A stretch of 64,000 nucleotides of DNA from positions 1 to 64,000 of the forward strand of contig JAAEMK010000304.1 of NCBI GenBank assembly GCA_024225635.1, written 5' to 3'. Shown here one piece after another: positions 38,981-48,477 of the stretch. The notes beneath the pieces are model-generated. The model did no database searches. It was given only the letters and a program-made list of their open reading frames with translations, and was not told where the DNA came from. The stretch is from Desulfobacteraceae bacterium (GTDB taxonomy: Bacteria; Desulfobacterota; Desulfobacteria; Desulfobacterales; Desulfobacteraceae). Position 1 is the first letter of the stretch, and every line of letters starts with the position of its first letter. The position numbers and the translations under genes are program-made.

Positions 38981-39003
38981 AAAAAAAGAGCAGACGCCTG
39001 CTC
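38981..39003 (-). terminator. Terminator after the ArsR-family gene
   Basis: GAGCAG-GCGT-CTGCTC followed by seven T on the minus strand. It separates the repressor from the permease, which has its own operator. A second hairpin (GCCCGGG/CCCGGGC, 39010-39028) lies just before it. Confidence 0.8.
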
Positions 39004-39091
39004 ACCGGGGCCCGGGTCATTCCCGGGCCGCTCCAACCACTTAATCGCCTGATGGCCATCCATGCCCCTTTCCGTATGGTGCCCGGAAAGG

Positions 39092-39469
39092 CTATTCCAT
39101 CACATGGTCCATCCCGTCCCGCAACAGGGAAAAAATATGATCGTCATCCAGGCTGTAAAAGACATTCCTGCCCTCTTTCCTGTATTTGACGACCTTTGCC
39201 GTCCGAAGCACCCTCAACTGATGGGATACGGCGGACTGGTTCATGTCCAGAACGTCCACAAGATCACACACGCAAAGTTCAGCGTGCAGAAGCGCATGGA
39301 GAATCCGTATCCTTGTATGGTCTGAAAGCACCTTGAACAGCTCAGCCAGCTCCCGAAGGGTCTCATCGCCGACCATACACTTTTTTACGGCGTCAACAGC
39401 ATCCTTGTGAACACAGACTGTTTTACAAAGATCATCTTCACCCGTATCGACATGTGTTCGCTCATTCAT
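39092..39469 (-). CDS. ArsR/SmtB family metal-sensing repressor (CadC-like)
   Basis: A 125-residue winged-helix repressor. The recognition helix is in DMNQSAVSHQLRVLR. Two metal sites are visible. The alpha3N site has ELCVCDL (Cys66, Cys68) plus N-terminal Cys15 and Cys19, as in Cd/Pb-sensing CadC. The alpha5 site has Asp109, His111, His122 and Glu125 with exactly the D-x-H-x10-H-x2-E spacing of zinc-sensing SmtB. It should release DNA when zinc or cadmium is in excess. Its operator overlaps its own start, and a related copy precedes the permease. Confidence 0.9.
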   Translation of the reverse strand: MNERTHVDTGEDDLCKTVCVHKDAVDAVKKCMVGDETLRELAELFKVLSDHTRIRILHALLHAELCVCDLVDVLDMNQSAVSHQLRVLRTAKVVKYRKEGRNVFYSLDDDHIFSLLRDGMDHVME

Positions 39470-39486
39470 ATGAATACCTACTCATA
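39469..39486. promoter_or_regulatory. ArsR/SmtB-type operator at the repressor gene
   Basis: TATGAATACCTACTCATA is a TATGA-N8-TCATA palindrome that overlaps the start codon of the repressor, fitting autoregulation. A wider ATGAAT/ATTCAT pair surrounds it. Confidence 0.6.
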
Positions 39487-39553
39487 CATTCATTTATCAT
39501 CATTGGTCAAGGATTTTATGCATTTTTTCTCCCAAAAGAACCGGATCAACCGA

Positions 39554-40168
39554 TCAGCAACGCTTCAAAACACCCAGGGTCCGGGTTACGGACACCGGTT
39601 CAAACGCCCCGGAAGCCAGGGCCGTCTCGTAGATCTGCCGGGGCGCCTGCCCCCCCTCGGACGGATCGAAAAAGATATCGTGGATCACCAGGAACCCCTG
39701 CTCCATGATGTGGGGAGACCAGAGGGCATAATCGTTGACGGCCGCCTCAAAGCTATGGCCGCCGTCGATAAAAAGAAGGGAAAGGGGTGTGGACCACTGC
39801 TTCCCTGCAACGGCGGATTCGGCCACCATGGGTATCACTGCCTGGGAAAGCCCCGCACGTTCAAGGGTATCTTGAAATACACTCAGGGTGTTGACCCGGC
39901 CAAGGGTCGTGTCAAACAGTTCGGGATCAAAATATTCCTCCCCGGGCTGCTGCTCTTCCGATCCCCGGTGGTGGTCCACGGAAAAGAGGATGCCCCCCCG
40001 TTCCATGCATGCCTTGCCGATGAAATAGGCCGACTTGCCGCAGTAGGAGCCTATCTCAAGGCAGGGACCTAATTCTGCCGCCGCAAGCGAGGTCTCGTAT
40101 AGTTTTGTTGCTTCGTCATCCGCCATGAACCCCTTGATGGTCTCTGAAAACTTAAAATCAATTCCCAT
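39554..40168 (-). CDS. Class I SAM-dependent methyltransferase (Methyltransf_24-like)
   Basis: A 204-residue protein with a SAM-binding start (GPCLEIGSYCGKSAYFIGKA), then FSVDHHRGSEEQ and LLFIDGGHSFEAAVNDYALW, the pattern of the Methyltransf_24 family. The substrate is unknown. Its start overlaps the ftsK stop by 11 bases, so it is the last gene of the RNase J-ftsK run. No motif links it to ftsK function. Confidence 0.8.
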   Translation of the reverse strand: MGIDFKFSETIKGFMADDEATKLYETSLAAAELGPCLEIGSYCGKSAYFIGKACMERGGILFSVDHHRGSEEQQPGEEYFDPELFDTTLGRVNTLSVFQDTLERAGLSQAVIPMVAESAVAGKQWSTPLSLLFIDGGHSFEAAVNDYALWSPHIMEQGFLVIHDIFFDPSEGGQAPRQIYETALASGAFEPVSVTRTLGVLKRC

Positions 40169-42398
40169 AATCTTTTACAAGTACCTCCCTCTGTTTCGCC
40201 CCCTCCTGGGGTCCGATGATTCCCTCTTTCTCCATGGTCTCGATGATCCGCGCAGCCCGGTTATAGCCGATCCTCAGATGGCGCTGGACACTTGATATCG
40301 AGGCCTGCCTGCTCTTTGTGACAAGGGCCACGGCCTCATCGTACTTTTCATCATACTCTGTCTCTCCACTGTCGCTGTTGGCCTCCTCCGCCCGTTCGGT
40401 CACGTCCTCCACATATTCCGGAGCCTGTTGTTCCTTGAGGTATCCCGTAATCCTGGCGATCTCCGTCTCCGAGATGTAGGCCCCCTGGATTCGCTGGAGC
40501 CGCCCGGTTCCCGGCGGCAGGAAGAGCATGTCGCCGTTGCCTAAAAGCCGCTCCGAACCGTTGGAATCCAGGATGGTCCGGGAATCGATCCTGGAGGAGA
40601 CCTGGAAGGAGATTCGCGTGGGAAAGTTTGCCTTGATGATACCGGTAAGCACATCCACTGAAGGGCGCTGGGTGGCCAGGATCAGATGGATACCGGCGGC
40701 CCTTGCCATCTGGGCAAGGCGTATGAGGGCCGATTCCACATCCTTGGAGGCCACCATCATGAGATCGGCAAACTCATCCACGATCACAACGATGTAGGGC
40801 AGTTTTCCGCCACCGCCACCGGCCCCGGCCTCTTCCGTATCCTTCAAACCGTCCTTGTCCGCAAGCTCATTGAACTGGAGGATGTTCCGCACCCCGTTCT
40901 GCGCCAGCAGCTCATAGCGTCTTTCCATCTCCCGCACCGCCCAGTACAGGGCGTTGGTGGCCTTTTTCATGTCCGTGACAACGGGGGATATCAAATGGGG
41001 AATGCCGTCATAGACGGACAGCTCAATGCGCTTGGGGTCCACCATGATAAACTTGACCTCTTCAGGCGTTGCCTTATAGAGGAGACTGATGATCATGGAG
41101 TTTAGGCCGACACTCTTTCCCGTGCCCGTGGCTCCCGCAATGAGCAGATGGGGCATGCGGTCCATGGCGGCCGCAATGGGAACACCCACGATATCCTTGC
41201 CAAGGGCCAGGGACAGTTTTGAGGCCGAGTCCACAAATGACGTGGAGGTGAGGATCTCCCTCAGGTTGACAAACTCCCGCTTCTCGTTGGGAATTTCCAC
41301 CCCCACCACATCCTTTCCGGGAATGGGGGCGATGATACGGATACTCAGGGCGCTCAGGGCAAGGGCCAGATCATCTGTCAGGTTAACGATCTTGCTGATT
41401 TTTACCCCGGTGGCGGGCCGGTACTCAAAAGTGGTAATAACCGGGCCCGGCATGATCTCCACCACCTCCCCGGAGACACCGAAATCGTTGAGCTTCTTCT
41501 CCAGGATCTCCCCTTTTTTCCGCAATTTCTCAATATTGACGCTCCGTTTTGACGCTTTTTTCTCATTGAGCAGGGAGACCGGGGGAAGCTGAAATCCGGT
41601 TCGGTCCCTCAGGTCCCTTTGCTGGCCCGGGGCTTTACGGGCCGGGGGCTGGGGGGCCATCTGGGTGATCACCGGCTCGGCCTGGATCACTTTTTCGAGC
41701 ATCTTTTTAGGAGAATTGCGCTTCTTCAGGCGCTTGATCTCCTTTTCCGGCTCAAGGGCTTTGATCTCAATGGTCTTGAGCCTCTTTTTCCGTTGTTCCT
41801 TCCACTGGCCGACCCTTTGTTTTCCACGGTCGACAAGGGTGGTTGCCTGTGTTGCCGTAAACCGGCCAAAACGGATGAAACACCCTTTGACAAAGAGCAG
41901 CACGGTCATCATGGAGATGCCGGTGGTGAGGACAAACCCGATGACAAAAAGGACCAGGAGGATGATGACACAGCCGGTGGGATTGGCGTATTCCAGCAGA
42001 AACGAGGCAAAGGGGATTCCCAGGAGGCCTCCGGACGAGTAGGCCCTTCCCCACAGGGAATAGCTTTCCCGGAACAGGGTGAGCATGCTTCCTGTGGTAA
42101 TGACCAGGATCATCCCCCCGCCCAGGGTCATCCCGATGATCCGGTTGGACCGCCCCTGGAAATACCAGACGGAACAGAGCAGCATCAACACAGGCACCCA
42201 GAACGACCCGAGGCCGAACAGGGCGACCAGCAGTCCCGACAGATGGGCTCCCACCAGGCCGAAACTGTTCTCGATATGATTATGGGCCGCAAATATGCGG
42301 GTGTTCACCGAAGGATCCACCGGGCTGTAGGAGGCAAGGCTTATCGTTGTCAATACAACGAGAAACGCGAACAGAATGCCGGTTATCTCTTTTTTCAT
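40158..42398 (-). CDS. ftsK: DNA translocase FtsK
   Basis: Septal DNA pump that clears the chromosome dimer and terminus region at division. The 746-residue protein has four N-terminal membrane helices (about residues 1-180), a short basic linker, the RecA-like motor with Walker A GATGTGKSVGLNS and Walker B IVDEFADLMM, and a C-terminal winged-helix gamma domain (SISSVQRHLRIGYNRAARI) that reads KOPS. The linker is short compared with E. coli FtsK (1329 residues). It shares four bases with RNase J. Confidence 0.95.
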   Translation of the reverse strand: MKKEITGILFAFLVVLTTISLASYSPVDPSVNTRIFAAHNHIENSFGLVGAHLSGLLVALFGLGSFWVPVLMLLCSVWYFQGRSNRIIGMTLGGGMILVITTGSMLTLFRESYSLWGRAYSSGGLLGIPFASFLLEYANPTGCVIILLVLFVIGFVLTTGISMMTVLLFVKGCFIRFGRFTATQATTLVDRGKQRVGQWKEQRKKRLKTIEIKALEPEKEIKRLKKRNSPKKMLEKVIQAEPVITQMAPQPPARKAPGQQRDLRDRTGFQLPPVSLLNEKKASKRSVNIEKLRKKGEILEKKLNDFGVSGEVVEIMPGPVITTFEYRPATGVKISKIVNLTDDLALALSALSIRIIAPIPGKDVVGVEIPNEKREFVNLREILTSTSFVDSASKLSLALGKDIVGVPIAAAMDRMPHLLIAGATGTGKSVGLNSMIISLLYKATPEEVKFIMVDPKRIELSVYDGIPHLISPVVTDMKKATNALYWAVREMERRYELLAQNGVRNILQFNELADKDGLKDTEEAGAGGGGGKLPYIVVIVDEFADLMMVASKDVESALIRLAQMARAAGIHLILATQRPSVDVLTGIIKANFPTRISFQVSSRIDSRTILDSNGSERLLGNGDMLFLPPGTGRLQRIQGAYISETEIARITGYLKEQQAPEYVEDVTERAEEANSDSGETEYDEKYDEAVALVTKSRQASISSVQRHLRIGYNRAARIIETMEKEGIIGPQEGAKQREVLVKDYGN

Positions 42399-44044
42399 AC
42401 TTCGATGATGATTGGCAGAACCAGGGGCCTACGCCTGATGGTGAAGAAGAAGTACTGTTTCAAGGCCTTCTGAAGCTTGGTGCGGATGACATCCACCCTG
42501 GACTTGCTGCCCACCTCGACCTCTTCCACGATCTCGAGGATAACGCACTGGGCGTCGTCCACAAGGTAGCCGGTCTCGGCACCGAACACAAACCCCTTGG
42601 AGATGAGTTCCGGACCGTAAAGCACGATCCCGGTCTCCTCGTCGATGATCATGGTGACAACCACAAGGCCGTCCTCGGAAAGGTTGCGCCGCTCCTTGAG
42701 GACGCTTCGTCCCACGTCGCCGACACCCTTGCCGTCGATGAGCACCCTGCCGGTGTCCACCCGGCCGTCTATCCTGCCCCCGTGTTCGTCAAAAACGATC
42801 ACCTTGCCGTTTTCCGCGGCCAGGACATTTTCCCTTGGAATACCCTGCTTTTCGGCAAGCCTTGCATGGATGACAAGATGCCGGTACTCCCCGTGGATGG
42901 GAATGAAGTACTTGGGCTTTGTCAGGTTCATCATCAGCTTGAGCTCTTCCTGGCAGGCATGTCCGGAGACATGGACCTTGGAAACCCTGTCGTAGACCAC
43001 CTCTGCTCCCCTGCGGTAGAGGTTGTTGATGATGTTTGAAATGGCCTTGCCGTTGCCGGGGATGGATTTGGATGACAGGATGACAGTGTCGCCCTTCTTG
43101 ATGTTCAAATGCTTATGAAAGCCGGTGGCCATGCGGGACAGGGCGGACATGGGCTCCCCCTGGCTGCCGGTGGTGATCACCAGGACCTGACGGCTCGGGA
43201 CTTTTTTGACCCTCCTGACGTCCAGGCACATGGCATCGGGCCAGTCCAGGTAGCCCAGCTCCCTGGCGACGGCCACGGTCTGTTCTATGCTCCGGCCGTT
43301 GAAAACGATCTTGCGGTTGTTCTTCAGGGCGATATCGATGATCTGTCCGATCCTGTAGACATTGGAGGCAAACAGGGCGATGATCACCCGGCCTTCACTC
43401 TTTGCAATGATCTTGGCCAGATTTTCCTTCACCTTCTGGTCCGACTCGGTATACCCCTCCTTCTCCACATTGGTGGAGTCGGAAAGAAGAGCCAGCACCC
43501 CCTCCTCGCCGCACTGGGAAAACCGTGAGATGTCCGTGCAGTTTGACATGTCAAAGCAGTGGTTGATCCGGAAATCCCCGGTGTGGACCACCAGGCCCTC
43601 CGGAGTGCGGATGGCAAGCCCCACCACATCCACGGTGCTGTGGCTCACCCGGATGAACTCAATCTCAAAGGGACCGATATCGATCCTGTCCGAGGGTGAT
43701 ACCCGGTTCAGCTCAACCAGGTTGTGGAGGTCAAACTCCCTGAGCTTGTTTTTTACGATGCTCAATGTAAACGGCGTGCCGTATACGGGGATAGGGAATT
43801 CCCTCAGGAGGTAGGAGATGGCGCCCACATGATCCTCGTGGGCATGGGTGAGAACAACCGCTTTCAACCTGTCCCGGTTCAACCTCAGATATTCCATCTC
43901 GGGAATGACGATGTCGACGCCAAGCATGTAATCTTCGGGGAACATGAGACCGGCATCGATGACAAAAAGCGTGTCTTCGTACTCGACCACCATCATGTTA
44001 AGGCCAATTTCTCCGAGGCCCCCAAGGGGGATTATTTTCAACAT
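42395..44044 (-). CDS. rnj: Ribonuclease J
   Basis: A metallo-beta-lactamase/beta-CASP ribonuclease (5'-3' exo and endo) that replaces RNase E functions in many lineages. The 549-residue protein has the zinc motif HAHEDHVGAI, the GLGEIGLNMMVVEYED start, HTGDFRI, and beta-CASP VSGHACQEEL and PIHGEYRHLVIHARL. The stop overlaps ftsK. Confidence 0.94.
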   Translation of the reverse strand: MLKIIPLGGLGEIGLNMMVVEYEDTLFVIDAGLMFPEDYMLGVDIVIPEMEYLRLNRDRLKAVVLTHAHEDHVGAISYLLREFPIPVYGTPFTLSIVKNKLREFDLHNLVELNRVSPSDRIDIGPFEIEFIRVSHSTVDVVGLAIRTPEGLVVHTGDFRINHCFDMSNCTDISRFSQCGEEGVLALLSDSTNVEKEGYTESDQKVKENLAKIIAKSEGRVIIALFASNVYRIGQIIDIALKNNRKIVFNGRSIEQTVAVARELGYLDWPDAMCLDVRRVKKVPSRQVLVITTGSQGEPMSALSRMATGFHKHLNIKKGDTVILSSKSIPGNGKAISNIINNLYRRGAEVVYDRVSKVHVSGHACQEELKLMMNLTKPKYFIPIHGEYRHLVIHARLAEKQGIPRENVLAAENGKVIVFDEHGGRIDGRVDTGRVLIDGKGVGDVGRSVLKERRNLSEDGLVVVTMIIDEETGIVLYGPELISKGFVFGAETGYLVDDAQCVILEIVEEVEVGSKSRVDVIRTKLQKALKQYFFFTIRRRPLVLPIIIEV

Positions 44045-44062
44045 CCTAAAGGTCTCCAGGGA

Positions 44063-44395
44063 TCAAATAACGATTTCAAGTTTCTCCAATACGGCATCGA
44101 TCGAACTGATCAGCCACTCCCGCTGTTGGGGGGTTGCATAGCCCATGCAGTCGCATTTGATGTTTGTTCGTATTCTCACGAGCAGTTCGCAGGCAAGGGT
44201 TGACTCCCCAAGCTCCAGGGCGAACAGGTGGGGACCGCATTTTCCGTGCTCTTTCTGCAACGGGGTCAGCAAGTCGCGATCCAGCTCAATCCAGTAAATC
44301 GCTCCGAGATCGCATGGTCCATGGTTTTCATCAAGATATCGCTTTAAACGTTCATGGTCTTGGGGTCTGAGCCCGTCAATTAGATACTGTTTCAT
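44063..44395 (-). CDS. Conserved hypothetical protein, 110 aa
   Basis: I do not recognise the family. It is a soluble 110-residue protein with MKQYLIDGLRPQDHERLKRY, an IYWIELDRDLL strand, and a Cys-containing IKCDCMGYATPQQREWLI block. It lies 18 bases upstream of RNase J on the same strand, suggesting co-transcription. Confidence 0.6.
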   Translation of the reverse strand: MKQYLIDGLRPQDHERLKRYLDENHGPCDLGAIYWIELDRDLLTPLQKEHGKCGPHLFALELGESTLACELLVRIRTNIKCDCMGYATPQQREWLISSIDAVLEKLEIVI

Positions 44396-44620
44396 AACCT
44401 GATATAAATAGCACAGACCGCTCTATATATGCAAGATCTTATAATTTTTCACCCATTGCACGGTTATGGCGGACCAGAATATCAACCAATCACCACGCCT
44501 GATTAAAAGGGACAAGGGACAGGCTTATGTAATTGTGTTTTTTGCCGGAATTTGATAGTCAGACGAAGAATAAAATGCCAAAAACAAGGCCTGCCCCCGG
44601 ATTTTGAAAGGAGTGACGCC

Positions 44621-45262
44621 ATGGAACACCCTGAAGACCAGAAACAGTATTGGGACAAAAAAGCGACAAACACGACATTCTCCACCCCCCTTGATCTTGA
44701 CATATTCAAAGCCCATGTGTCGCAACAGGCGACCATCCTGGATATCGGGTGCGGATACGGCCGCATCATGGACCAGCTTTGCCAGCAGGGGTTCACCGGC
44801 ATCACTGGTGTCGATTTTTCCTGGGAGATGGTCAACCTTGGCAAATCGTCCTTCCCCGGCCTTAATTTTGCCCAGGCAGGTCCGGCCCTCCCCTTCCGGG
44901 ACCAAAGCTTTGACGCGGTGGTCCTCATGGCGGTGCTGACCTGCATTCCCGACGACACCCACCAGCAACGGCTCATGGACGAAATCAGCAGGGTGCTCAG
45001 GAAGAACGGCATTCTCTACATCACCGACTTCATGATCAACACGGACCAGCGCAACCGGGAGCGCTACAACCGGTGCGACAGGGGACCCTACGGTGTTTTC
45101 GAACTTGAGGACGGGGCGGTGCTCCGCCACCACAGCCGGGATCACATGGTTCAACTGACAAACGCTTTTGGGGAGATTCTTTTCAAGGAGACCGTGTTTG
45201 CCACCATGCACCGGAACCGCTCAAACGGGTTTTACTATATCGGAAAGAAGCAAGGGATATGA
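44621..45262 (+). CDS. Class I SAM-dependent methyltransferase
   Basis: A 213-residue Methyltransf_11-type protein with motif I ILDIGCGYGRIMDQL, then LPFRDQSFDAVVLMAVLTCI and VLRKNGILYITDFM. The start at 44621 follows AAGGAGTG; an in-frame ATG at 44552 is in the leader. It is isolated on the plus strand, and the substrate is unknown. Confidence 0.85.
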   Translation: MEHPEDQKQYWDKKATNTTFSTPLDLDIFKAHVSQQATILDIGCGYGRIMDQLCQQGFTGITGVDFSWEMVNLGKSSFPGLNFAQAGPALPFRDQSFDAVVLMAVLTCIPDDTHQQRLMDEISRVLRKNGILYITDFMINTDQRNRERYNRCDRGPYGVFELEDGAVLRHHSRDHMVQLTNAFGEILFKETVFATMHRNRSNGFYYIGKKQGI

Positions 45263-45464
45263 CCGTGGACAGGATCTTCAAAACCCGGCAGGCAGCCCCC
45301 GGATCAATAAATAAAATTTTCCTTGTGTATCTCGCAAATCCATTTTATAAGAAACGTGGTCTGTCAAACGGCGGACAACAACACGCAATTACGATACGGA
45401 TGGTCAATGGTTAGGTTGGTCATCAAATTAATGCAAACTGTGCATATATAAATTAGGAGGATTT

Positions 45465-46385
45465 ATGTCAATTTTAGTATTTGGTCACAAGAATCCGGAT
45501 ACAGACTCTGTCTGTGCAGCCATTTCCCTGGCTGATCTCAAGAAGAAACTCGGCGAGGACATCGCACCTGCGATCCAGGGAGATCTCACACCTGAATCAA
45601 AGTTCGTACTCGAGAAGTTCAACGTTGCAGCACCTGCCGTTGTCACTTCCTATGCCGGCAAGGATGTCTACCTGGTGGATCACTCTGATCTTTCCCAGAG
45701 CCCCGACGACCTGGCCGAGGCCAACATTCTCGGTGTTGTCGACCATCACAAACTGGGTGACGTTACCACATCCCAGCCCCTCGAGTGCTGGATCTGGCCT
45801 GTAGGCTGCACCTGTACCGTGATCAAATCCATGTACGACTTCCACGGCATTGAAATCCCCAAAGAGATCGCCGGCATCATGCTCTGCGCAATCCTGAGCG
45901 ACACGGTCATCTTCAAGTCAGCCACCTGCACCGACGCCGATAAAAAGGCATGCGAAAGCCTTGCCGCCATTGCAGGCATCACAGACACCCAGGAGCTGGG
46001 CATGGATATGTTCAAGGTGAAATCCGCAGTTGACGGAACTCCCGTTCGTGAGCTGGTTCTTCGTGACTACAAGGATTTCGAGATGAACGGCAAAAAAGTC
46101 GGCATCGGCCAGCTCGAGGTTGTTGACCTCGGCATCCTTGACAAGGTCAAGGCTGACCTTGAGAAAGATATCGTAGCCCTCAAGGAAGAAGGCGGACGCC
46201 ACAGCGTATTCCTTCTCCTCACGGACATCATCAAGGAAGGTTCCGAGATGCTCATCGCCTCTGACGACGAGTCTGTCATCGAAAAAGCCTTTGGCGTGGC
46301 TCCCAAGGACGGCAAAGCATACCTTGACGGCGTCATGAGCCGTAAAAAACAGGTTGTTCCCAACCTTGAGAAAGCCTTTGCATAG
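45465..46385 (+). CDS. ppaC: Manganese-dependent inorganic pyrophosphatase (family II)
   Basis: Hydrolyses pyrophosphate, pulling the sulfate-activation reaction (ATP sulfurylase) and biosynthesis forward. The 306-residue DHH-family enzyme has GHKNPDTDSVCAA, the DHH motif in GVVDHHKLGD, and the C-terminal SRKKQVVP substrate motif. There is no CBS insert. A strong ribosome site (AGGAGG) precedes it, and codon use looks optimised, like adk. Confidence 0.96.
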   Translation: MSILVFGHKNPDTDSVCAAISLADLKKKLGEDIAPAIQGDLTPESKFVLEKFNVAAPAVVTSYAGKDVYLVDHSDLSQSPDDLAEANILGVVDHHKLGDVTTSQPLECWIWPVGCTCTVIKSMYDFHGIEIPKEIAGIMLCAILSDTVIFKSATCTDADKKACESLAAIAGITDTQELGMDMFKVKSAVDGTPVRELVLRDYKDFEMNGKKVGIGQLEVVDLGILDKVKADLEKDIVALKEEGGRHSVFLLLTDIIKEGSEMLIASDDESVIEKAFGVAPKDGKAYLDGVMSRKKQVVPNLEKAFA

Positions 46386-46400
46386 CAGTCATTAGAAGTT

Positions 46401-46442
46401 AAAAAGGGGCGCGGGATAATTGTTATCCCGCGCCCCTTTTGT
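46401..46442 (+). terminator. Terminator after ppaC
   Basis: A strong, nearly perfect hairpin (AAAAGGGGCGCGGGATAA / TTATCCCGCGCCCCTTTT, TTG loop) flanked by A and T runs. It can serve both convergent genes. Confidence 0.9.
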
Positions 46443-46477
46443 TTTCAGCATTCCTCTCCCCGCCCTGCCCTCTTTAC

Positions 46478-48439
46478 CTACAGGTCAAACACGGTATTGA
46501 TCTTTTCCGACAGCTTTGCCATGCCATAGGGCTTCTGGAGGAAATTCTCCAATTGGGGATCAAGAATCTCCACAAGATCATCCTTTTTACTGTATCCGCT
46601 GGAGATCAGCACCTTGGCATCGGGAACGATGGATTTGATCCGTTCATAGGTTTCAAACCCGTTCATCTCCGGCATCACCATATCGAGGATGACAAGATCG
46701 ACATCCCCTCCCTTCTCCTTCATGAAATCCACGGCTTCCCCACCGCTGGTCACGGCCTTGACCGAATAGCCAAGGCTCTCTATCATCTCGGAGCACACCT
46801 CGATCACCCCCTGTTCATCATCCACAAGCAGGATGGTACCCCTGCCGCTGATAATCTGAGGCGTGTCACTGTCGAGTCTTTTCCGGGAATACTTTGACTG
46901 CTTCGCCGGAAGATAGAAAATAAAGGAACTGCCTTCACCCTTTTTACTCAACACCCTGAAGGCGCCGTTGTGGCTCTTGATGATGCCGTAGGCCGTGGCA
47001 AGTCCCAATCCCGTTCCTCCCCCCATCTCCTTGGTGGTAAAAAAGGGATCGAAGATCCTCTCCATGACTGACTTGTCCATGCCCACGCCCGAGTCCACCA
47101 CGGAAGTCCTGACATAGCGTCCGGGCTTAGGAAGGCCGAGTTCCCCGTACTTTGACCGGGCCACGTTGATATTCTCGGTCTTGATATAGATGTGCCCGCC
47201 CCCGGGCATTGCCTGCCAGGCGTTGACATAGAGGTTGAGGAGCACCTGCTTGATCTGACCCTCGTCCACTTCGCAGCTCCAGAGATCCTTCTGGAGATTC
47301 TGGCGGATCACAATGCTCTTTTTGGTCCTGCCGAACATCTTGGCGGACATCTTCAGAATATAGTTGATGTTGATCAGGCAAACCTCATGGTCGCTCTTCT
47401 GGGCAAACCCCAGGAGCTGCCGGGTCATGTCCGACCCTGAATTTACATAGTCGTCCACGCAGCTCAGTTTTCTGAACTCCGGACTTGACGGTTCCAGGGA
47501 TGTCCTCACCAGGGAGGTATACCCCTGGATTCCCATGAGTATATTGTTGAAGTCGTGGGCGATCCCGCCCGCAAGGGTGCCGATGGCCTCCATCTTCTGG
47601 GCCTGATGGAGCTGCTCCTGGAGGTTGATCCGCTCGGTCATATCCCTTGCAACCCCGTAAGTGCCTATAAACACCTCGTTTTTAGCGTCTTCGTCCGGGA
47701 AATACATGGCCGTGGCCTTGAGCTCCACCGAAACAAAACAGTTGTAAAATTCACTGTTGCCCGGGTGGGTCGCGGCCTTTTTGAACCGGATCTGGAGAAT
47801 CCCCCCCTCTTCTTCCGGTTCCCTGCTTGGGGCAATGGCCCCGTACTCGCACGTCTTCAGGTCACCCGGATGGACAATGGTCTCGAACGGCCGCCCCAGC
47901 AGCTCCTCCCGGCTGTATCCCAGCACTCTCTCAAACTCGCTGTTCACAAAAGAGAAGCAATCCTTGGAGTCCAGGGTGTAGATGAGATCCGGGGAATTGT
48001 TTACCATGTAGCGGTACCGCCGCTCGGACGCCTCCAGCCGGGCCGTCACAGCCCTGTTCTCCCGGATCAGCCGTTTCTGGGTCAAGGCGTTCTTCACCGT
48101 CTTGATCAGATCCGCGAACTCAAAGGGCTTCTTGAGATAATCATAGGCCCCCTGCTTCAGGGCCCTGACCGCGGATTCAACCGTGGCATACCCCGTCACC
48201 ATGATCACAAAGAGATCGGGATCCATCCCAAAGAGGTGATCCATCACCTCGAACCCGTCCATGCCGGGCATGCTGACATCCAGGAGAACCAGGTCATACC
48301 GCTTCTCCCGGGCCAGGGCAAGGGCATCCGTGCCGCAGGATGCCTTGTCTGCGTCATACCCTTCCCGGGCAAGGAAAAACTGAATGCTGTCCAGGACCCT
48401 GGCCTCGTCGTCCACAACCAGAATCCGTTCAGCATCCAT
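46478..48439 (-). CDS. Hybrid sensor: REC-PAS-HisKA-HATPase-REC
   Basis: A 653-residue cytoplasmic signalling protein without membrane segments. Order: receiver domain ([15 protein letters not shown], residues 1-120), PAS domain (about 145-285), HisKA with the H-box [17 protein letters not shown], HATPase (N-box [45 protein letters not shown]), and a second receiver ([15 protein letters not shown]). No DNA-binding domain is present. The gene lies 38 bases after the RnfB-GltD fusion on the same strand, so it may sense a state linked to that redox module. The start is placed at [12 protein letters not shown]. Confidence 0.92.
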   Translation of the reverse strand: MDAERILVVDDEARVLDSIQFFLAREGYDADKASCGTDALALAREKRYDLVLLDVSMPGMDGFEVMDHLFGMDPDLFVIMVTGYATVESAVRALKQGAYDYLKKPFEFADLIKTVKNALTQKRLIRENRAVTARLEASERRYRYMVNNSPDLIYTLDSKDCFSFVNSEFERVLGYSREELLGRPFETIVHPGDLKTCEYGAIAPSREPEEEGGILQIRFKKAATHPGNSEFYNCFVSVELKATAMYFPDEDAKNEVFIGTYGVARDMTERINLQEQLHQAQKMEAIGTLAGGIAHDFNNILMGIQGYTSLVRTSLEPSSPEFRKLSCVDDYVNSGSDMTRQLLGFAQKSDHEVCLININYILKMSAKMFGRTKKSIVIRQNLQKDLWSCEVDEGQIKQVLLNLYVNAWQAMPGGGHIYIKTENINVARSKYGELGLPKPGRYVRTSVVDSGVGMDKSVMERIFDPFFTTKEMGGGTGLGLATAYGIIKSHNGAFRVLSKKGEGSSFIFYLPAKQSKYSRKRLDSDTPQIISGRGTILLVDDEQGVIEVCSEMIESLGYSVKAVTSGGEAVDFMKEKGGDVDLVILDMVMPEMNGFETYERIKSIVPDAKVLISSGYSKKDDLVEILDPQLENFLQKPYGMAKLSEKINTVFDL

Positions 48440-48477
48440 GTTTTCCCTCCAAATACTGCACAAAAACGACCATTATA

